Part shown: positions 18,653 through 27,882 of the stretch, piece after piece | Layout of the letters: the number at the start of each line of letters is the position of its first letter | Numbering within the stretch: position 1 is the stretch's first letter | Source of the DNA: Cellulophaga lytica DSM 7489 | GTDB taxonomy: Bacteria > Bacteroidota > Bacteroidia > Flavobacteriales > Flavobacteriaceae | Reading direction: 5' to 3' | Assembly: GCF_000190595.1 (NCBI RefSeq) | Contig: NC_015167.1 | Coordinates: 3,146,501 to 3,210,500, forward strand | DNA length: 64,000 nt | Notes under the pieces: generated by a model | The model's database searches: none | What the model was told of the DNA's origin: nothing | Seen by the model: the letters and a program-made list of their open reading frames with translations, nothing else | Translations under genes and position numbers: made by a program

Positions 18653-20044
18653 TTATAGCAATTCTCTAGGGTCTGTAACTTTACCGGTTACTGCAGCTGC
18701 GGCAGCTACAAGCGGAGAAGCTAATAGTGTTCTAGATCCAGGACCTTGCCTACCTTCAAAATTTCTGTTAGATGTACTTACTGCATATTTACCAGCAGGT
18801 ACTTTATCATCATTCATAGCTAAACACGCAGAACAACCAGGTTCTCTTAACTCAAAACCAGCAGCTGTTAAAATATCTAATAAACCTTCTTCTTTAATAG
18901 CTGCTTCTACTTTATGCGAGCCCGGCACCAACCACGCAGTTACATTTGGCGCTTTTTGCTTGCCTTTTACAATTTCTGTAAAAGCTCTAAAATCTTCAAT
19001 TCTTCCGTTAGTACAGCTTCCTAAAAACACAAAGTCAATTGGCTTACCAATCATAGAATCTCCTTCATTAAAAGCCATATATTGTAAAGACTTTTTATAG
19101 GTAGATACACCACCCTCTAAACTCTCTGCAGTTGGTATATCTTTGCCAATACCCATTCCCATACCAGGATTAGTACCATAGGTAATCATAGGTTCTATAT
19201 CTGCTCCTTTAAAAGTAAGTTCTTTATCAAATTTAGCGTCTTCTTCTGTGTACAAAGTATCCCAGTATGCTTTTGCTTTATCCCAAGCAGCACCAGTTGG
19301 TGTAAACTCTCTTCCTTTAACGTATTCTAATGTTTTTTCGTCAGGAGCAATCATACCTCCACGGGCACCCATTTCTATACTAAGGTTACAAACCGTCATA
19401 CGGCCTTCCATAGTCATATTTTTAAATACATCACCTGCGTATTCTACAAAGTAACCTGTTGCACCAGAAGTGGTAAGCTGTGATATAATGTATAAAGCAA
19501 CATCTTTAGGTGTAACCCCTTTGTTTAAGTTGCCTACAACATTAATACGCATACTTTTTGGTTTAGGTTGCATAATACATTGTGTAGCTAAAACCATTTC
19601 TACCTCAGATGTACCAATACCAAATGCAATTGCGCCAAAGGCACCGTGAGTAGAGGTGTGTGAGTCTCCACAAACAATAGTGGCTCCTGGTTGTGTAATA
19701 CCATACTCAGGACCAACAACGTGTACAATACCGTTTTTTTCATGACCTAATCCCCAGTAACTAATACCGTGAGCTTTAGAGTTTTCTTCTAATGCTTTTA
19801 ATTGGTTAGCAGATAAAGGATCTTTAACCGGTAAGTGCTGATTAATAGTTGGTGTGTTATGGTCTGCAGTAGCAAATGTTTTTTCTGGGTGTTTTACACC
19901 AATATTTCTACTTTTTAAACCTAAAAATGCAACCGGACTAGTAACTTCATGTACCATATGGCGATCTATAAAAAGAACATCTGGTCCGTTTTCTATTTTT
20001 TTTACTACGTGGGAGTCCCACACCTTGTCAAACAGTGTTTTCAT
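18653..20044 (-). CDS. leuC: 3-isopropylmalate dehydratase large subunit
   Basis: LeuC carries the [4Fe-4S] cluster of the isomerase that interconverts 2- and 3-isopropylmalate; the same enzyme works on citramalate in the citramalate pathway. The cluster ligands are Cys344 (LGSCTNGR) and Cys404/Cys407 (PGCSACLAM). Other family signatures are [29 protein letters not shown] and [15 protein letters not shown]. Length is 463 aa, normal. It is the first gene of the leu cluster, with a candidate promoter at 20133-20140. Confidence 0.97.
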   Translation of the reverse strand: MKTLFDKVWDSHVVKKIENGPDVLFIDRHMVHEVTSPVAFLGLKSRNIGVKHPEKTFATADHNTPTINQHLPVKDPLSANQLKALEENSKAHGISYWGLGHEKNGIVHVVGPEYGITQPGATIVCGDSHTSTHGAFGAIAFGIGTSEVEMVLATQCIMQPKPKSMRINVVGNLNKGVTPKDVALYIISQLTTSGATGYFVEYAGDVFKNMTMEGRMTVCNLSIEMGARGGMIAPDEKTLEYVKGREFTPTGAAWDKAKAYWDTLYTEEDAKFDKELTFKGADIEPMITYGTNPGMGMGIGKDIPTAESLEGGVSTYKKSLQYMAFNEGDSMIGKPIDFVFLGSCTNGRIEDFRAFTEIVKGKQKAPNVTAWLVPGSHKVEAAIKEEGLLDILTAAGFELREPGCSACLAMNDDKVPAGKYAVSTSNRNFEGRQGPGSRTLLASPLVAAAAAVTGKVTDPRELL

Positions 20045-20101
20045 GTATTATTTATTTTCATCTTGGTTTTGCAAAAGAATAGGTATTTCTACACTAATCT
20101 T

Positions 20102-20122
20102 GTTTTACAATCTATGTAAAAC
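20102..20122. repeat. Inverted repeat in the leuC leader
   Basis: GTTTTACA (20102-20109) and TGTAAAAC (20115-20122) form a perfect 8-bp dyad with a 5-nt centre, just downstream of the predicted leuC transcription start. It could be an operator or a 5' mRNA hairpin. No leucine-rich leader peptide was found here, unlike the ilv operon. Confidence 0.4.
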
Positions 20123-20132
20123 CTCTAACTCT

Positions 20133-20140
20133 CAAAAATA
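20133..20140 (-). promoter_or_regulatory. Candidate -7 element for the leu cluster
   Basis: On the minus strand this reads TATTTTTG, an exact TAnnTTTG match, and would start transcription near 20127, giving a leader of about 80 nt before leuC. A -33 TTTG is not clear. Confidence 0.4.
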
Positions 20141-20188
20141 AAGAATACTATAAATTATCTGTTAAAAGATAGTTTTAAATTACGATGT

Positions 20189-22294
20189 TCAACTTATGTA
20201 GGTCCATATGTTTTTATGCTTTACAAGTTGCGCGTAAGCTTGTGAAACCACGTTATTATTGGGGTGGCTAAGACTAGGGTCTTCTTTTAAAATTTTAATA
20301 GCATAATGCCTAGCCGTTTGTAAAATGTCGTTGTCTTTTACAATATCTGCTATTTTAAGATTTAAAACTCCACTTTGTTGTGTGCCCATAATATCTCCAG
20401 GACCACGTAGTTTTAAATCTACTTCTGCAATTTCAAAACCATCATTGGTACGTACCATAGTTTCTAGTCTTGTTTTTGCGTCTTCAGATAATTTGTGACC
20501 AGTCATTAAAATACAATAACTTTGGTCTGCACCTCTACCAACTCTACCACGCAATTGGTGTAATTGAGATAAGCCAAAACGCTCTGCGCTTTCTATAATC
20601 ATTACAGATGCATTAGGTACATTTACACCAACCTCTATAACAGTAGTGGCAACCATAATTTGAGTTTCTCCTTTAATAAAGCGTTGCATTTCAAACTCTT
20701 TATCATCTGGTTTCATTTGCCCGTGTACAATAGATATTTGGTATTTTGGAGCCGGAAAATCTCTAGCAATACTCTCATAACCATCCATTAAATCTTTATA
20801 ATCTAAAGCTTCAGATTCTTTTATTAATGGATATACCACATACACTTGTCTTCCTATATTTATTTCATCTTTTAAAAATCTAAAAACTTTTAAACGGTTT
20901 GCATCAAACCTATGCACAGTTTTTATTGGTTTACGTCCTGGTGGTAGTTCATCTATTACAGAAATATCTAAATCACCATACAAACTCATAGCTAATGTTC
21001 TAGGGATTGGTGTGGCCGTCATTACCAAAATATGAGGAGGCATTGTGTTTTTACGCCATAATTTTGCTCGTTGTGCTACTCCAAATCTATGTTGCTCATC
21101 TATAATAGCTAACCCTAAATTTTTGTATTGTACCTTGTCTTCTAAGAGTGCGTGTGTGCCAATTAAAATGTGTAACTCGCCACTCTCTAGTTCTTCATGT
21201 ATAATTCTTCGGGCAGATTTTTTTACAGAACCTGTTAGTAATGATACTTTAATTTTTAAGCCTTGTAATAATTCTGTTATTCCGTTGTAATGTTGTGTAG
21301 CTAAAATTTCGGTAGGAGCCATTAAACAAGCCTGAAAACCGTTGTCTAAAGCCAATAACATTGTCATTAATGCCACAATGGTTTTACCAGAGCCAACGTC
21401 TCCTTGTAAAAGCCTATTCATTTGTGCGTTACTACCTAAGTCTGCCCTAATTTCTTTAACTACGCGTTTTTGAGCATTGGTAAGCTCAAAAGGTAAATAA
21501 TTATTATAAAAGTCACTAAAATAGGTGCCAACAGCGTTAAAAGGAAAGCCTTTAATTTTGTTTTTACGCACCATTTTTTTAGCAATAAGTTGTAATTGTA
21601 TATAAAACAATTCTTCAAACTTTAGCCTAAATTGTGCTTTTGCTAAATCTTGCTGACTTTTAGGAAAATGTATGTTTAGTAGCGCATCACTCTTGCCTAT
21701 TAACTTTAACTCTTTTAGTAAATAAACAGGTAATGTTTCTGCAAATTGAGCTTTAGTATCTATAAATAACTGCTGTAAAAGTTTGCTTGTTACTTTATTT
21801 GTAATGCCTTTGTTAGTTAGTTTTTCTGAAGAAGGGTATATAGGCTGCATACTAACCTTTAAACCGTTTTTATGGTCTTCTAATAATTCCATTTCTGGGT
21901 GAGGCATAGAAAATGTACCATTAAACCAATTTGTTTTGCCATAAATTACATATGGCACATTTAGTTTAATATTTTCTTTAATCCATTTTTGGCCTCTAAA
22001 CCAAACTAGTTCCATTTTACCTGTATCATCTACAAAAGTGGCAACTAGTCTTTTTCCTCTTTTTTGACCAACTTCTTTTAAGTGTATTATTTTTCCAATT
22101 ACTTGTACTTCTGCACTGTTGCGTTGCAATTGGCTAATTTTGTAATATTGGGTTTTATCTAAATACCTGTTAGGAAAAAGATTAAGTAAATCCTGATAGG
22201 TATACACGCCCAGCTCACTCTGTAAGGTTTGAGCTCTACTTGGCCCAACACCTTTTAGATATGCAATAGGAGTTTGTAAATAATTAGGATTCAT
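20189..22294 (-). CDS. recG: ATP-dependent DNA helicase RecG
   Basis: RecG remodels stalled forks and branch-migrates Holliday junctions. The 701-aa protein has the N-terminal wedge/OB region (about 1-220) and superfamily 2 motor motifs: RLLQGDVGSGKTIVAL (Walker A), IIDEQHRFGVAQR (DEQH box), MTATPIPRTLAMSLYGDLD and the C-terminal RLRG-type motif in QLHQLRGRVGRG with ESAERFGLSQLH. Length fits the family. It is divergent from the M1 peptidase gene with under 70 bp between the starts, so the two promoters must be close or overlap. Confidence 0.96.
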   Translation of the reverse strand: MNPNYLQTPIAYLKGVGPSRAQTLQSELGVYTYQDLLNLFPNRYLDKTQYYKISQLQRNSAEVQVIGKIIHLKEVGQKRGKRLVATFVDDTGKMELVWFRGQKWIKENIKLNVPYVIYGKTNWFNGTFSMPHPEMELLEDHKNGLKVSMQPIYPSSEKLTNKGITNKVTSKLLQQLFIDTKAQFAETLPVYLLKELKLIGKSDALLNIHFPKSQQDLAKAQFRLKFEELFYIQLQLIAKKMVRKNKIKGFPFNAVGTYFSDFYNNYLPFELTNAQKRVVKEIRADLGSNAQMNRLLQGDVGSGKTIVALMTMLLALDNGFQACLMAPTEILATQHYNGITELLQGLKIKVSLLTGSVKKSARRIIHEELESGELHILIGTHALLEDKVQYKNLGLAIIDEQHRFGVAQRAKLWRKNTMPPHILVMTATPIPRTLAMSLYGDLDISVIDELPPGRKPIKTVHRFDANRLKVFRFLKDEINIGRQVYVVYPLIKESEALDYKDLMDGYESIARDFPAPKYQISIVHGQMKPDDKEFEMQRFIKGETQIMVATTVIEVGVNVPNASVMIIESAERFGLSQLHQLRGRVGRGADQSYCILMTGHKLSEDAKTRLETMVRTNDGFEIAEVDLKLRGPGDIMGTQQSGVLNLKIADIVKDNDILQTARHYAIKILKEDPSLSHPNNNVVSQAYAQLVKHKNIWTYIS

Positions 22295-22362
22295 ACGACT
22301 AAAATAAACCGAATCTGAACAACCACAAAAGATGAAAATGCTTATTTTGGTTGAAAATTAAA

Positions 22363-24453
22363 ATGATGATTTTTTTTAGATACCTTACGCTGTTTTTAAT
22401 TTGCACGCAATGCGTTGTTTTACAGGCACAAGAACAACCTAAAGTAGACTTTTTAACCGCAAATGTAGATGTTAAGCCAAATGAGCAGGCTAAAAAAATT
22501 AATGGTACTGTTACCTATGCTTTTAATGTATTAGCAACTGTAGACTCCGTTTTTTTAGATGCAAAAAAAATGAATTTCACAACAGTTTTACTTAACAATA
22601 AGCGTGTAAAATATAAGGTAGATGAAAATAGAATTACCATTTATAAAAAGCTAAAAAAGGGTAAAAAATATAATTTAAAACTTACTTACCAAGCACAACC
22701 AAAACAGACACTGTATTTTGTAGGTTGGAATAAAAAAGATGATAAAAACAATCAAATTTGGACACAAGGTCAAGGGAAATATACAAGCCATTGGCTGCCA
22801 AGTTTTGATGATATGAATGAGAAAGTTATTTTTAACTTAACTATTATTTTTAATGAAAATTACCAAGTTATTGCTAATGGTAAGTTAAAAACAACTAATG
22901 TAAAGGATAACTTAAAGGAATGGGAATTTAGGATGAAAAATCCAATGTCTAGTTATTTGTTAGCCTTTGCAATTGGTAAATACGCTGTTAATAAACAATT
23001 TTCTGCTTCTGGCGTGCCTTTAGAGTTGTATTACTACCCAAAAGATTCAGCAAAAGTAGAAACCACATATAAATACAGTAAAGCTATTTTTAATTTTTTA
23101 GAAGAAGAAATTGGTGTTGCATACCCTTGGCAAGTATATAAACAAATACCTGTACGCGATTTTTTATATGCTGGTATGGAAAATACAACAACTACTATTT
23201 TTTCTGATGCTTATGTGGTAGATTCTGTGGCGTATAATGATACCAATTATGTAAATGTAAATGCTCATGAGCTTGCTCATCAATGGTTTGGAGATTTGGT
23301 TACAGAAGTAGATAGCAAAAATCACTGGTTACATGAAGGTTTTGCTACTTATTACGCCTATTTAGCAGAGAAAGAGGTGTTAGGAGAAGAACATTTTAAT
23401 TGGAAACTATTTTCTACAGCTTTACAACTAGATAAGTTTAGTCAAAAAAATAAAGGAGAGTCTTTGCTAAACCCAAAAGCGAGTAGTTTAACCTTTTATG
23501 AAAAAGGTGCTTGGGCATTACACGCATTAGTAGATTTAGTTGGTAAAAATGCTTTTAAAGAGGGAGTAAAAAACTATTTAGAAAAGCATAAATACAAAAA
23601 TGTTACTGTTTCAGATTTTTTATCAAGTATAGAAGCGGCAAGTGGTATTAATTTAAAAGACTATAAGTCTACCTGGTTAACAGCAAAAGATTTTCCTACA
23701 AGCAAGGCTAAAAATATTTTAAAAAGGTCATCATCATCTATAGCAACATTTTATAAATTACAAAAGGAGCTAACGGTTAGTAATAAAAAAAATAGTGTAA
23801 TAATAGATAGGTATTGGGATAAAGCTACATCAACCCAACTAAAAAAATATATTGTAGAGTTTTATTCTAAGTCGTTATCTAAAACAGTTAAAAAACATAT
23901 ATTAACATCTAATGATGTAACGTTAAGGCAAACATTGCTATTAAATACGCAAAAATTAATAGGAGAGGATATTGCTTATTTTGAATCTTTTTTAATGGAT
24001 AAAAGTTATACTACTGTAGAAAATGCACTGTATAAGCTTTGGATTTACAACCCAGAAAAACGTGTTACATATTTAAATAAAACTAAAGGTATTATAGGTT
24101 TTTCTAGCAAAAATGTGAGGCAATTATGGCTTGCATTGGCAATTATGACTAAAGAATATAATGTAGATTTAAAAAATGAATATTTAAAAGAACTAAGGGG
24201 CTACACTAGTGAAGCAGAACATTTTGAAACCAGACAATTGGCTTTTTCTTATTTAAACGATTTATTTTATTTAGATAAAACTAATTTAGTAGATTTAATA
24301 CATGCAACAAACCATCCTGTGTGGCAATTTAAAAGTTTTGCTAGAGGTTTAGTTAATGATATTTTAGAAAAAAAAGAATACAGAAAAATGTTTTTAGAGC
24401 TAGAGCCACAAGTTTCTAAAGAAGATTTTAAATATATAAAAAGTAAGTTGTAA
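22363..24453 (+). CDS. M1 family (gluzincin) metallo-aminopeptidase, secreted
   Basis: This zinc aminopeptidase of about 696 aa has an N-terminal hydrophobic signal ending near VVLQAQ. The zinc site HELAHQ is at residues 302-307 with the third ligand Glu325 in HWLHEGFAT. The exopeptidase motif appears as AGMEN (usually GxMEN). The first 200 residues are the M1 N-terminal beta-domain. The frame is open from a TTG at 22351; the ATG at 22363 is the more likely start, though the next codon is also ATG. The patatin gene begins 2 nt after the stop, so it forms an operon with the two patatins. Confidence 0.92.
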   Translation: MMIFFRYLTLFLICTQCVVLQAQEQPKVDFLTANVDVKPNEQAKKINGTVTYAFNVLATVDSVFLDAKKMNFTTVLLNNKRVKYKVDENRITIYKKLKKGKKYNLKLTYQAQPKQTLYFVGWNKKDDKNNQIWTQGQGKYTSHWLPSFDDMNEKVIFNLTIIFNENYQVIANGKLKTTNVKDNLKEWEFRMKNPMSSYLLAFAIGKYAVNKQFSASGVPLELYYYPKDSAKVETTYKYSKAIFNFLEEEIGVAYPWQVYKQIPVRDFLYAGMENTTTTIFSDAYVVDSVAYNDTNYVNVNAHELAHQWFGDLVTEVDSKNHWLHEGFATYYAYLAEKEVLGEEHFNWKLFSTALQLDKFSQKNKGESLLNPKASSLTFYEKGAWALHALVDLVGKNAFKEGVKNYLEKHKYKNVTVSDFLSSIEAASGINLKDYKSTWLTAKDFPTSKAKNILKRSSSSIATFYKLQKELTVSNKKNSVIIDRYWDKATSTQLKKYIVEFYSKSLSKTVKKHILTSNDVTLRQTLLLNTQKLIGEDIAYFESFLMDKSYTTVENALYKLWIYNPEKRVTYLNKTKGIIGFSSKNVRQLWLALAIMTKEYNVDLKNEYLKELRGYTSEAEHFETRQLAFSYLNDLFYLDKTNLVDLIHATNHPVWQFKSFARGLVNDILEKKEYRKMFLELEPQVSKEDFKYIKSKL

Positions 24454-24455
24454 GT

Positions 24456-25361
24456 ATGCGTGCAATGGTAATTTCTGGAGGAGGTAGTAAAGGCGCTTTT
24501 GCAGGAGGTGTTGCACAGTATTTAATACAAGATGCCAAGCATACATACAATATGTTTATAGGAACCTCTACAGGTAGCTTGTTAATTTCTCATTTAGCTT
24601 TACAAAAAATTGAAAAAATTAAACAAATTTATACTTCTGTAAATGAAGATGATATTTTTAGCTTATGTCCGTATACTAAAACAAAAAAACAAGGTGTAGA
24701 AACTATAGGTATTAATCACTTTAGTGTATTAAAAAACTTATTACGTGGCAGCAAAACTTTTGGTGAGAGTTATAACCTTTTAAAGTTGATAAAAAAATCT
24801 ATTACAGAGCAAGAGTTTCATCAACTTAAAAAAAATAATACAGAAATTGTAGTTACTGTAGCCAATTTGTCTTTAAATAAAGTAGAGTATAAATCTATTA
24901 AAAATTGTACATATAATGAGTTTTGTGAATGGGTTTGGATTTCTTGTAATTACACTCCGTTTATGAGTTTGGTTAAAAAAAATGGATGTGAGTATGCAGA
25001 TGGTGGTTTGGGTAGTATGGTACCAATTGAAGAAGCTATTAAAAGAGGAGCCACAATTGTAGATGCTATTATATTACAAACAGAAACTAATTTATTTAAT
25101 AGAATGCCTTCTAAAAATGCGTTTTCATTGTTAACAAATATGTTTGCTTTTATGGCAGACAGAATAGAGCAACAAAACATACGTATAGGTAAGTTTGTAG
25201 CTAACCATAATAATGCAATTATTAACTTTTATTACACTCCAACAATTTTAACTACAAATTCTCTTATTTTTGAAGAAAAAAAAATGACGACTTGGTGGAA
25301 AAGTGGTTATGATTTTGCAAAAAATAAGAATACAGAAACCAACCTTATAGATATAGAATGA
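24456..25361 (+). CDS. Patatin-like phospholipase, copy 1
   Basis: The 301-aa protein has the patatin serine-hydrolase layout. The oxyanion-hole glycines are SGGGSKGAFAGG (residues 7-18), the nucleophile is Ser38 in GTSTG, and the catalytic Asp182 is in DGGLGSMVPI. No signal peptide is seen, so a cytoplasmic or inner-membrane-associated acyl hydrolase is likely. It starts 2 nt after the M1 peptidase stop and overlaps the next patatin gene by 4 nt (ATGA). The two patatins are clear paralogues from an old tandem duplication. Confidence 0.9.
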   Translation: MRAMVISGGGSKGAFAGGVAQYLIQDAKHTYNMFIGTSTGSLLISHLALQKIEKIKQIYTSVNEDDIFSLCPYTKTKKQGVETIGINHFSVLKNLLRGSKTFGESYNLLKLIKKSITEQEFHQLKKNNTEIVVTVANLSLNKVEYKSIKNCTYNEFCEWVWISCNYTPFMSLVKKNGCEYADGGLGSMVPIEEAIKRGATIVDAIILQTETNLFNRMPSKNAFSLLTNMFAFMADRIEQQNIRIGKFVANHNNAIINFYYTPTILTTNSLIFEEKKMTTWWKSGYDFAKNKNTETNLIDIE

Positions 25362-26272
25362 GAGCATTAGTAATAAGTGGCGGCGGTAGTAAAGGTGCAT
25401 TTGCCGGTGGAGTAGCTCAGTATTTGATGGAAATTGAACACAGAGATTATGATATTCTTGTAGGTACATCTACAGGCAGTTTATTAATTTCTCATTTGGC
25501 ATTAAACAATGTAGGGTTGTTGTATGATTTGTACACCAATGTAAACCAGCGTAAAATTTTTAGCTTAAACCCGTTTGTAGTTAAGCGTAAAGGAGAAAGA
25601 GAGTTTGTTTCTATTAACTACTTTAATGTTTTATTGCAGTTTATAAAACGTAAAAGAACCTTTGGAGAAAGTAAATCTTTACGATCTACAATTAAAAAGA
25701 ATTTTACAATATCTGATTTTAGACAAATAAAAGAGAATACAGCTAAAGACGTTGTTGTAACAGTATCTAATTTATCAAAAAATAGGGTAGAGTATAAGTC
25801 TATTAGAGATTTTAGTTATGAAGAGTTTTGTGATTGGGTGTGGATTTCTTGTAATTACATACCATTTATGTCTTTAGTAAAAAAAGATGGTTATGAATAT
25901 GGTGATGGTGGTTTAGGTTGTGTTTTACCTATTAGAGAAGCAATAGAGCGTGGTGCTACAGAGGTAGATGCTATTATTTTAGAATCTGAAAAAATGGAAC
26001 ATAACAAAGTATTGGGGAAGAATCCGTTTTCTTTAATGCTTAGTATTTATGGTTTTGTTTTAGATCAAATAGAATACCATGATATATCTGAAGGTGTAAT
26101 TTATGCCAAACACAAAGGTGTTAAGTTAAATTTGTATTATACACCAACTAAGTTAACAGAAAACTCTTTAGTATTTAATAAAAAACTAATGGCACAATGG
26201 TGGGAGCAAGGTTTTAGTTATGCAGAAAAGAAAGCTGCAAAATTAAAAGTTAGCATTCCTATGTCTAAATAA
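25358..26272 (+). CDS. Patatin-like phospholipase, copy 2
   Basis: The 304-aa paralogue of the preceding gene has the same motifs: SGGGSKGAFAGG, Ser38 in GTSTG, and Asp183 in GDGGLGCVLPI. Shared blocks (VEYKSI, WVWISCNY, PFMSLVKK) run the whole length, while the segments between have diverged, so both copies appear to be kept by selection. Its start codon overlaps the stop of copy 1 in ATGA, which suggests translational coupling. Substrate is unknown. Confidence 0.9.
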   Translation: MRALVISGGGSKGAFAGGVAQYLMEIEHRDYDILVGTSTGSLLISHLALNNVGLLYDLYTNVNQRKIFSLNPFVVKRKGEREFVSINYFNVLLQFIKRKRTFGESKSLRSTIKKNFTISDFRQIKENTAKDVVVTVSNLSKNRVEYKSIRDFSYEEFCDWVWISCNYIPFMSLVKKDGYEYGDGGLGCVLPIREAIERGATEVDAIILESEKMEHNKVLGKNPFSLMLSIYGFVLDQIEYHDISEGVIYAKHKGVKLNLYYTPTKLTENSLVFNKKLMAQWWEQGFSYAEKKAAKLKVSIPMSK

Positions 26273-26294
26273 TATACAATAGTTGATATAAAAA

Positions 26295-26320
26295 AAAGAC
26301 CGCTTTTAAAAGCAGTCTTT
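26295..26320. terminator. Terminator between patatin 2 and the convergent gene
   Basis: AAAGACCGCTTTT folds back on AAAAGCAGTCTTT with one C-A mismatch and A/T tracts on both sides, between two convergent genes. Confidence 0.65.
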
Positions 26321-26346
26321 AAGTATAAGTTATAACGGATGTAAGT

Positions 26347-26865
26347 TTACCAAAGTTCACTAATTTCCTTTTTAATGTAGCTTAATGCTGTAGCAGATGG
26401 TGATGCCTTATCCATTGTATCATTTAAAATATCTTCACGTAATTTATCTGCAGAATCTGCTTCACTCATAGCGGCTTTGCGTATGGTTTGTATTGTAGCG
26501 CTTTTAGCCGTTTTAATAATATTCCAGCTTTCATCAGACAAATATATTTGTTGAGACAAGTTGTGGTCAAACTCTTTTTCAATATTCTTTATTAATAAAG
26601 TTTCATATGCATTTTTATCATTACCCACAGGAGCAACACGTACTACTAAACTAGGTATAGATATACGCTCTAAAAATAAAGCCATACGCTCATAAGCTTG
26701 TAATCTGGTAGGTATGGTATTTTTTTGAGAATCTTTATGTAATAAAAAACGTCTTCTGCCTTCCTCATTTTTAGTATGCATTTTAAAAAAATAAAAAGCT
26801 ACCATACCAGTTACTACACTAGGCAATAAATAGGCAAACATTTGTAATATAATTTCTGTTGTCAT
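26347..26865 (-). CDS. Conserved membrane-anchored protein of unknown function
   Basis: The 172-aa protein has one N-terminal transmembrane helix (about residues 6-26, ILQMFAYLLPSVVTGMVAFYFF) and a charged, mainly helical cytoplasmic part with RLQAYERMALFLERI and a C-terminal acidic helix. I believe it belongs to a family of small Bacteroidota proteins without known function, but I cannot name it with certainty. It ends near a shared terminator and starts about 90 bp downstream of the next minus-strand gene, with which it may be co-transcribed. Confidence 0.7.
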   Translation of the reverse strand: MTTEIILQMFAYLLPSVVTGMVAFYFFKMHTKNEEGRRRFLLHKDSQKNTIPTRLQAYERMALFLERISIPSLVVRVAPVGNDKNAYETLLIKNIEKEFDHNLSQQIYLSDESWNIIKTAKSATIQTIRKAAMSEADSADKLREDILNDTMDKASPSATALSYIKKEISELW

Positions 26866-26954
26866 TGCGGGTTATATTTTAAGTTTGATTACGGTTGTAA
26901 AACGCACAATTTGCACAAAAATTATATGAATATTAAATATCAACAAACATCACA

Positions 26955-27698
26955 TTAGTTAATGCTTTTCATATGCTCTCTAACGCGTAAATAAAAGTTA
27001 GCATAATCTGTATGTATTTTAAACAAAACAGTATTGTTATTCTGCGTAGTACTTTCTAAGCTAATACGCTCTGTAACAACATTAAACTTGCTAACTAGGC
27101 TATTTTGTAATGCAGATAAGCTAGAGCTTGTACTAGTTATAGTTAGTTTAGAGTCTATATTTAACTCTAGTATTTTAGATATTTTTTCAAGAAAAGCTTC
27201 TCCTGTAGCGCTTACTTTTGTTTTTGATGCATCTAATATATTTTGCTCTGTTTCGGTAATTACAACTTCACCATTGGTTACTGCAATTTTAGCATTTTCA
27301 CCTAAAGACTGTTTAGCGTTTGTTAATATAACAATAGCAGTAGAATCGTTTTTACTAAAAGAGTCTTCAATAATAGAAAGTTGAGATTCCTTAGCCTTTA
27401 AAGCTTCTAAAGTTCTTGCCATATTTTTAGAATTTTGACTAGATACTTGCGTAAAGTTTTTAAGATTAGTTAATAAGGATTTATTTGCATTTTGTAACTC
27501 TGTAGCTTGGTTTTTATATAAGTCTGCTTCTGCAACACTTACTTTTGCTACTTTATTAGCTTCTGCTAAGGCAATGTTGGTTTGTGAAATACTATCTTTT
27601 AGTGTCTGTATTTGAGCAATTAAGTCGCTCTTTTTTTGAGCAAAAGATACTATTGTAAAACATAAAAGTAGTAGGGTAGATAGGGTATTTTTTTTCAT
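26955..27698 (-). CDS. Secreted coiled-coil protein with degenerate OmpA-like domain
   Basis: The 247-aa protein has a signal peptide (cleavage near SFAQ, residue 21) and a long coiled coil (about 24-125). A C-terminal segment (about 125-247) follows in register with the OmpA lipoprotein at 37493-38344. NMARTLEALKAKESQL matches NLEKSLESLKEKDLT, and IAVTNGEVVITETEQNIL matches ISVEKGVVFVSISDKLLF. Where the paralogue has the peptidoglycan-binding EGHTDAVP, this protein has ITSTSSSL (from residue 187), and the NRRTRIVV block is absent. It is probably a diverged paralogue that no longer binds peptidoglycan. A good promoter lies just upstream. Confidence 0.75.
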   Translation of the reverse strand: MKKNTLSTLLLLCFTIVSFAQKKSDLIAQIQTLKDSISQTNIALAEANKVAKVSVAEADLYKNQATELQNANKSLLTNLKNFTQVSSQNSKNMARTLEALKAKESQLSIIEDSFSKNDSTAIVILTNAKQSLGENAKIAVTNGEVVITETEQNILDASKTKVSATGEAFLEKISKILELNIDSKLTITSTSSSLSALQNSLVSKFNVVTERISLESTTQNNNTVLFKIHTDYANFYLRVREHMKSIN

Positions 27699-27720
27699 AA
27701 AATTTATAAGATTTAAGTGA

Positions 27721-27750
27721 CAAATTTAAACATTTAATTTAGCTTACAAA
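27721..27750 (-). promoter_or_regulatory. Promoter of the degenerate OmpA-like gene
   Basis: On the minus strand TTTG (27750-27747) and TAAATTTG (27728-27721) are separated by 18 nt, a near-ideal Bacteroidota -33/-7 pair. The predicted start near 27715 gives a short leader of about 17 nt. Confidence 0.6.
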
Positions 27751-27882
27751 TTAATTTTAATAAGTTGTGTTTTTTATAAATAATGGTATAGTTTCCTAAT
27801 AATAACGTAAAGATGTGTGGTAATAATGACTGGCATATTGTTTTTTAATATCTTGCACACCAAAAATTAATTACTGTTGCAT

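Noticed and set aside
19854-20141. 95-codon plus-strand ORF opposite the start of leuC
   Set aside because: It is the antisense shadow of a strongly conserved coding region and contains no recognisable motif.
25350-25370. Frameshifted or broken patatin gene
   Set aside because: The overlap is an ATGA stop-start; both patatins are full length with their own catalytic Ser and Asp.
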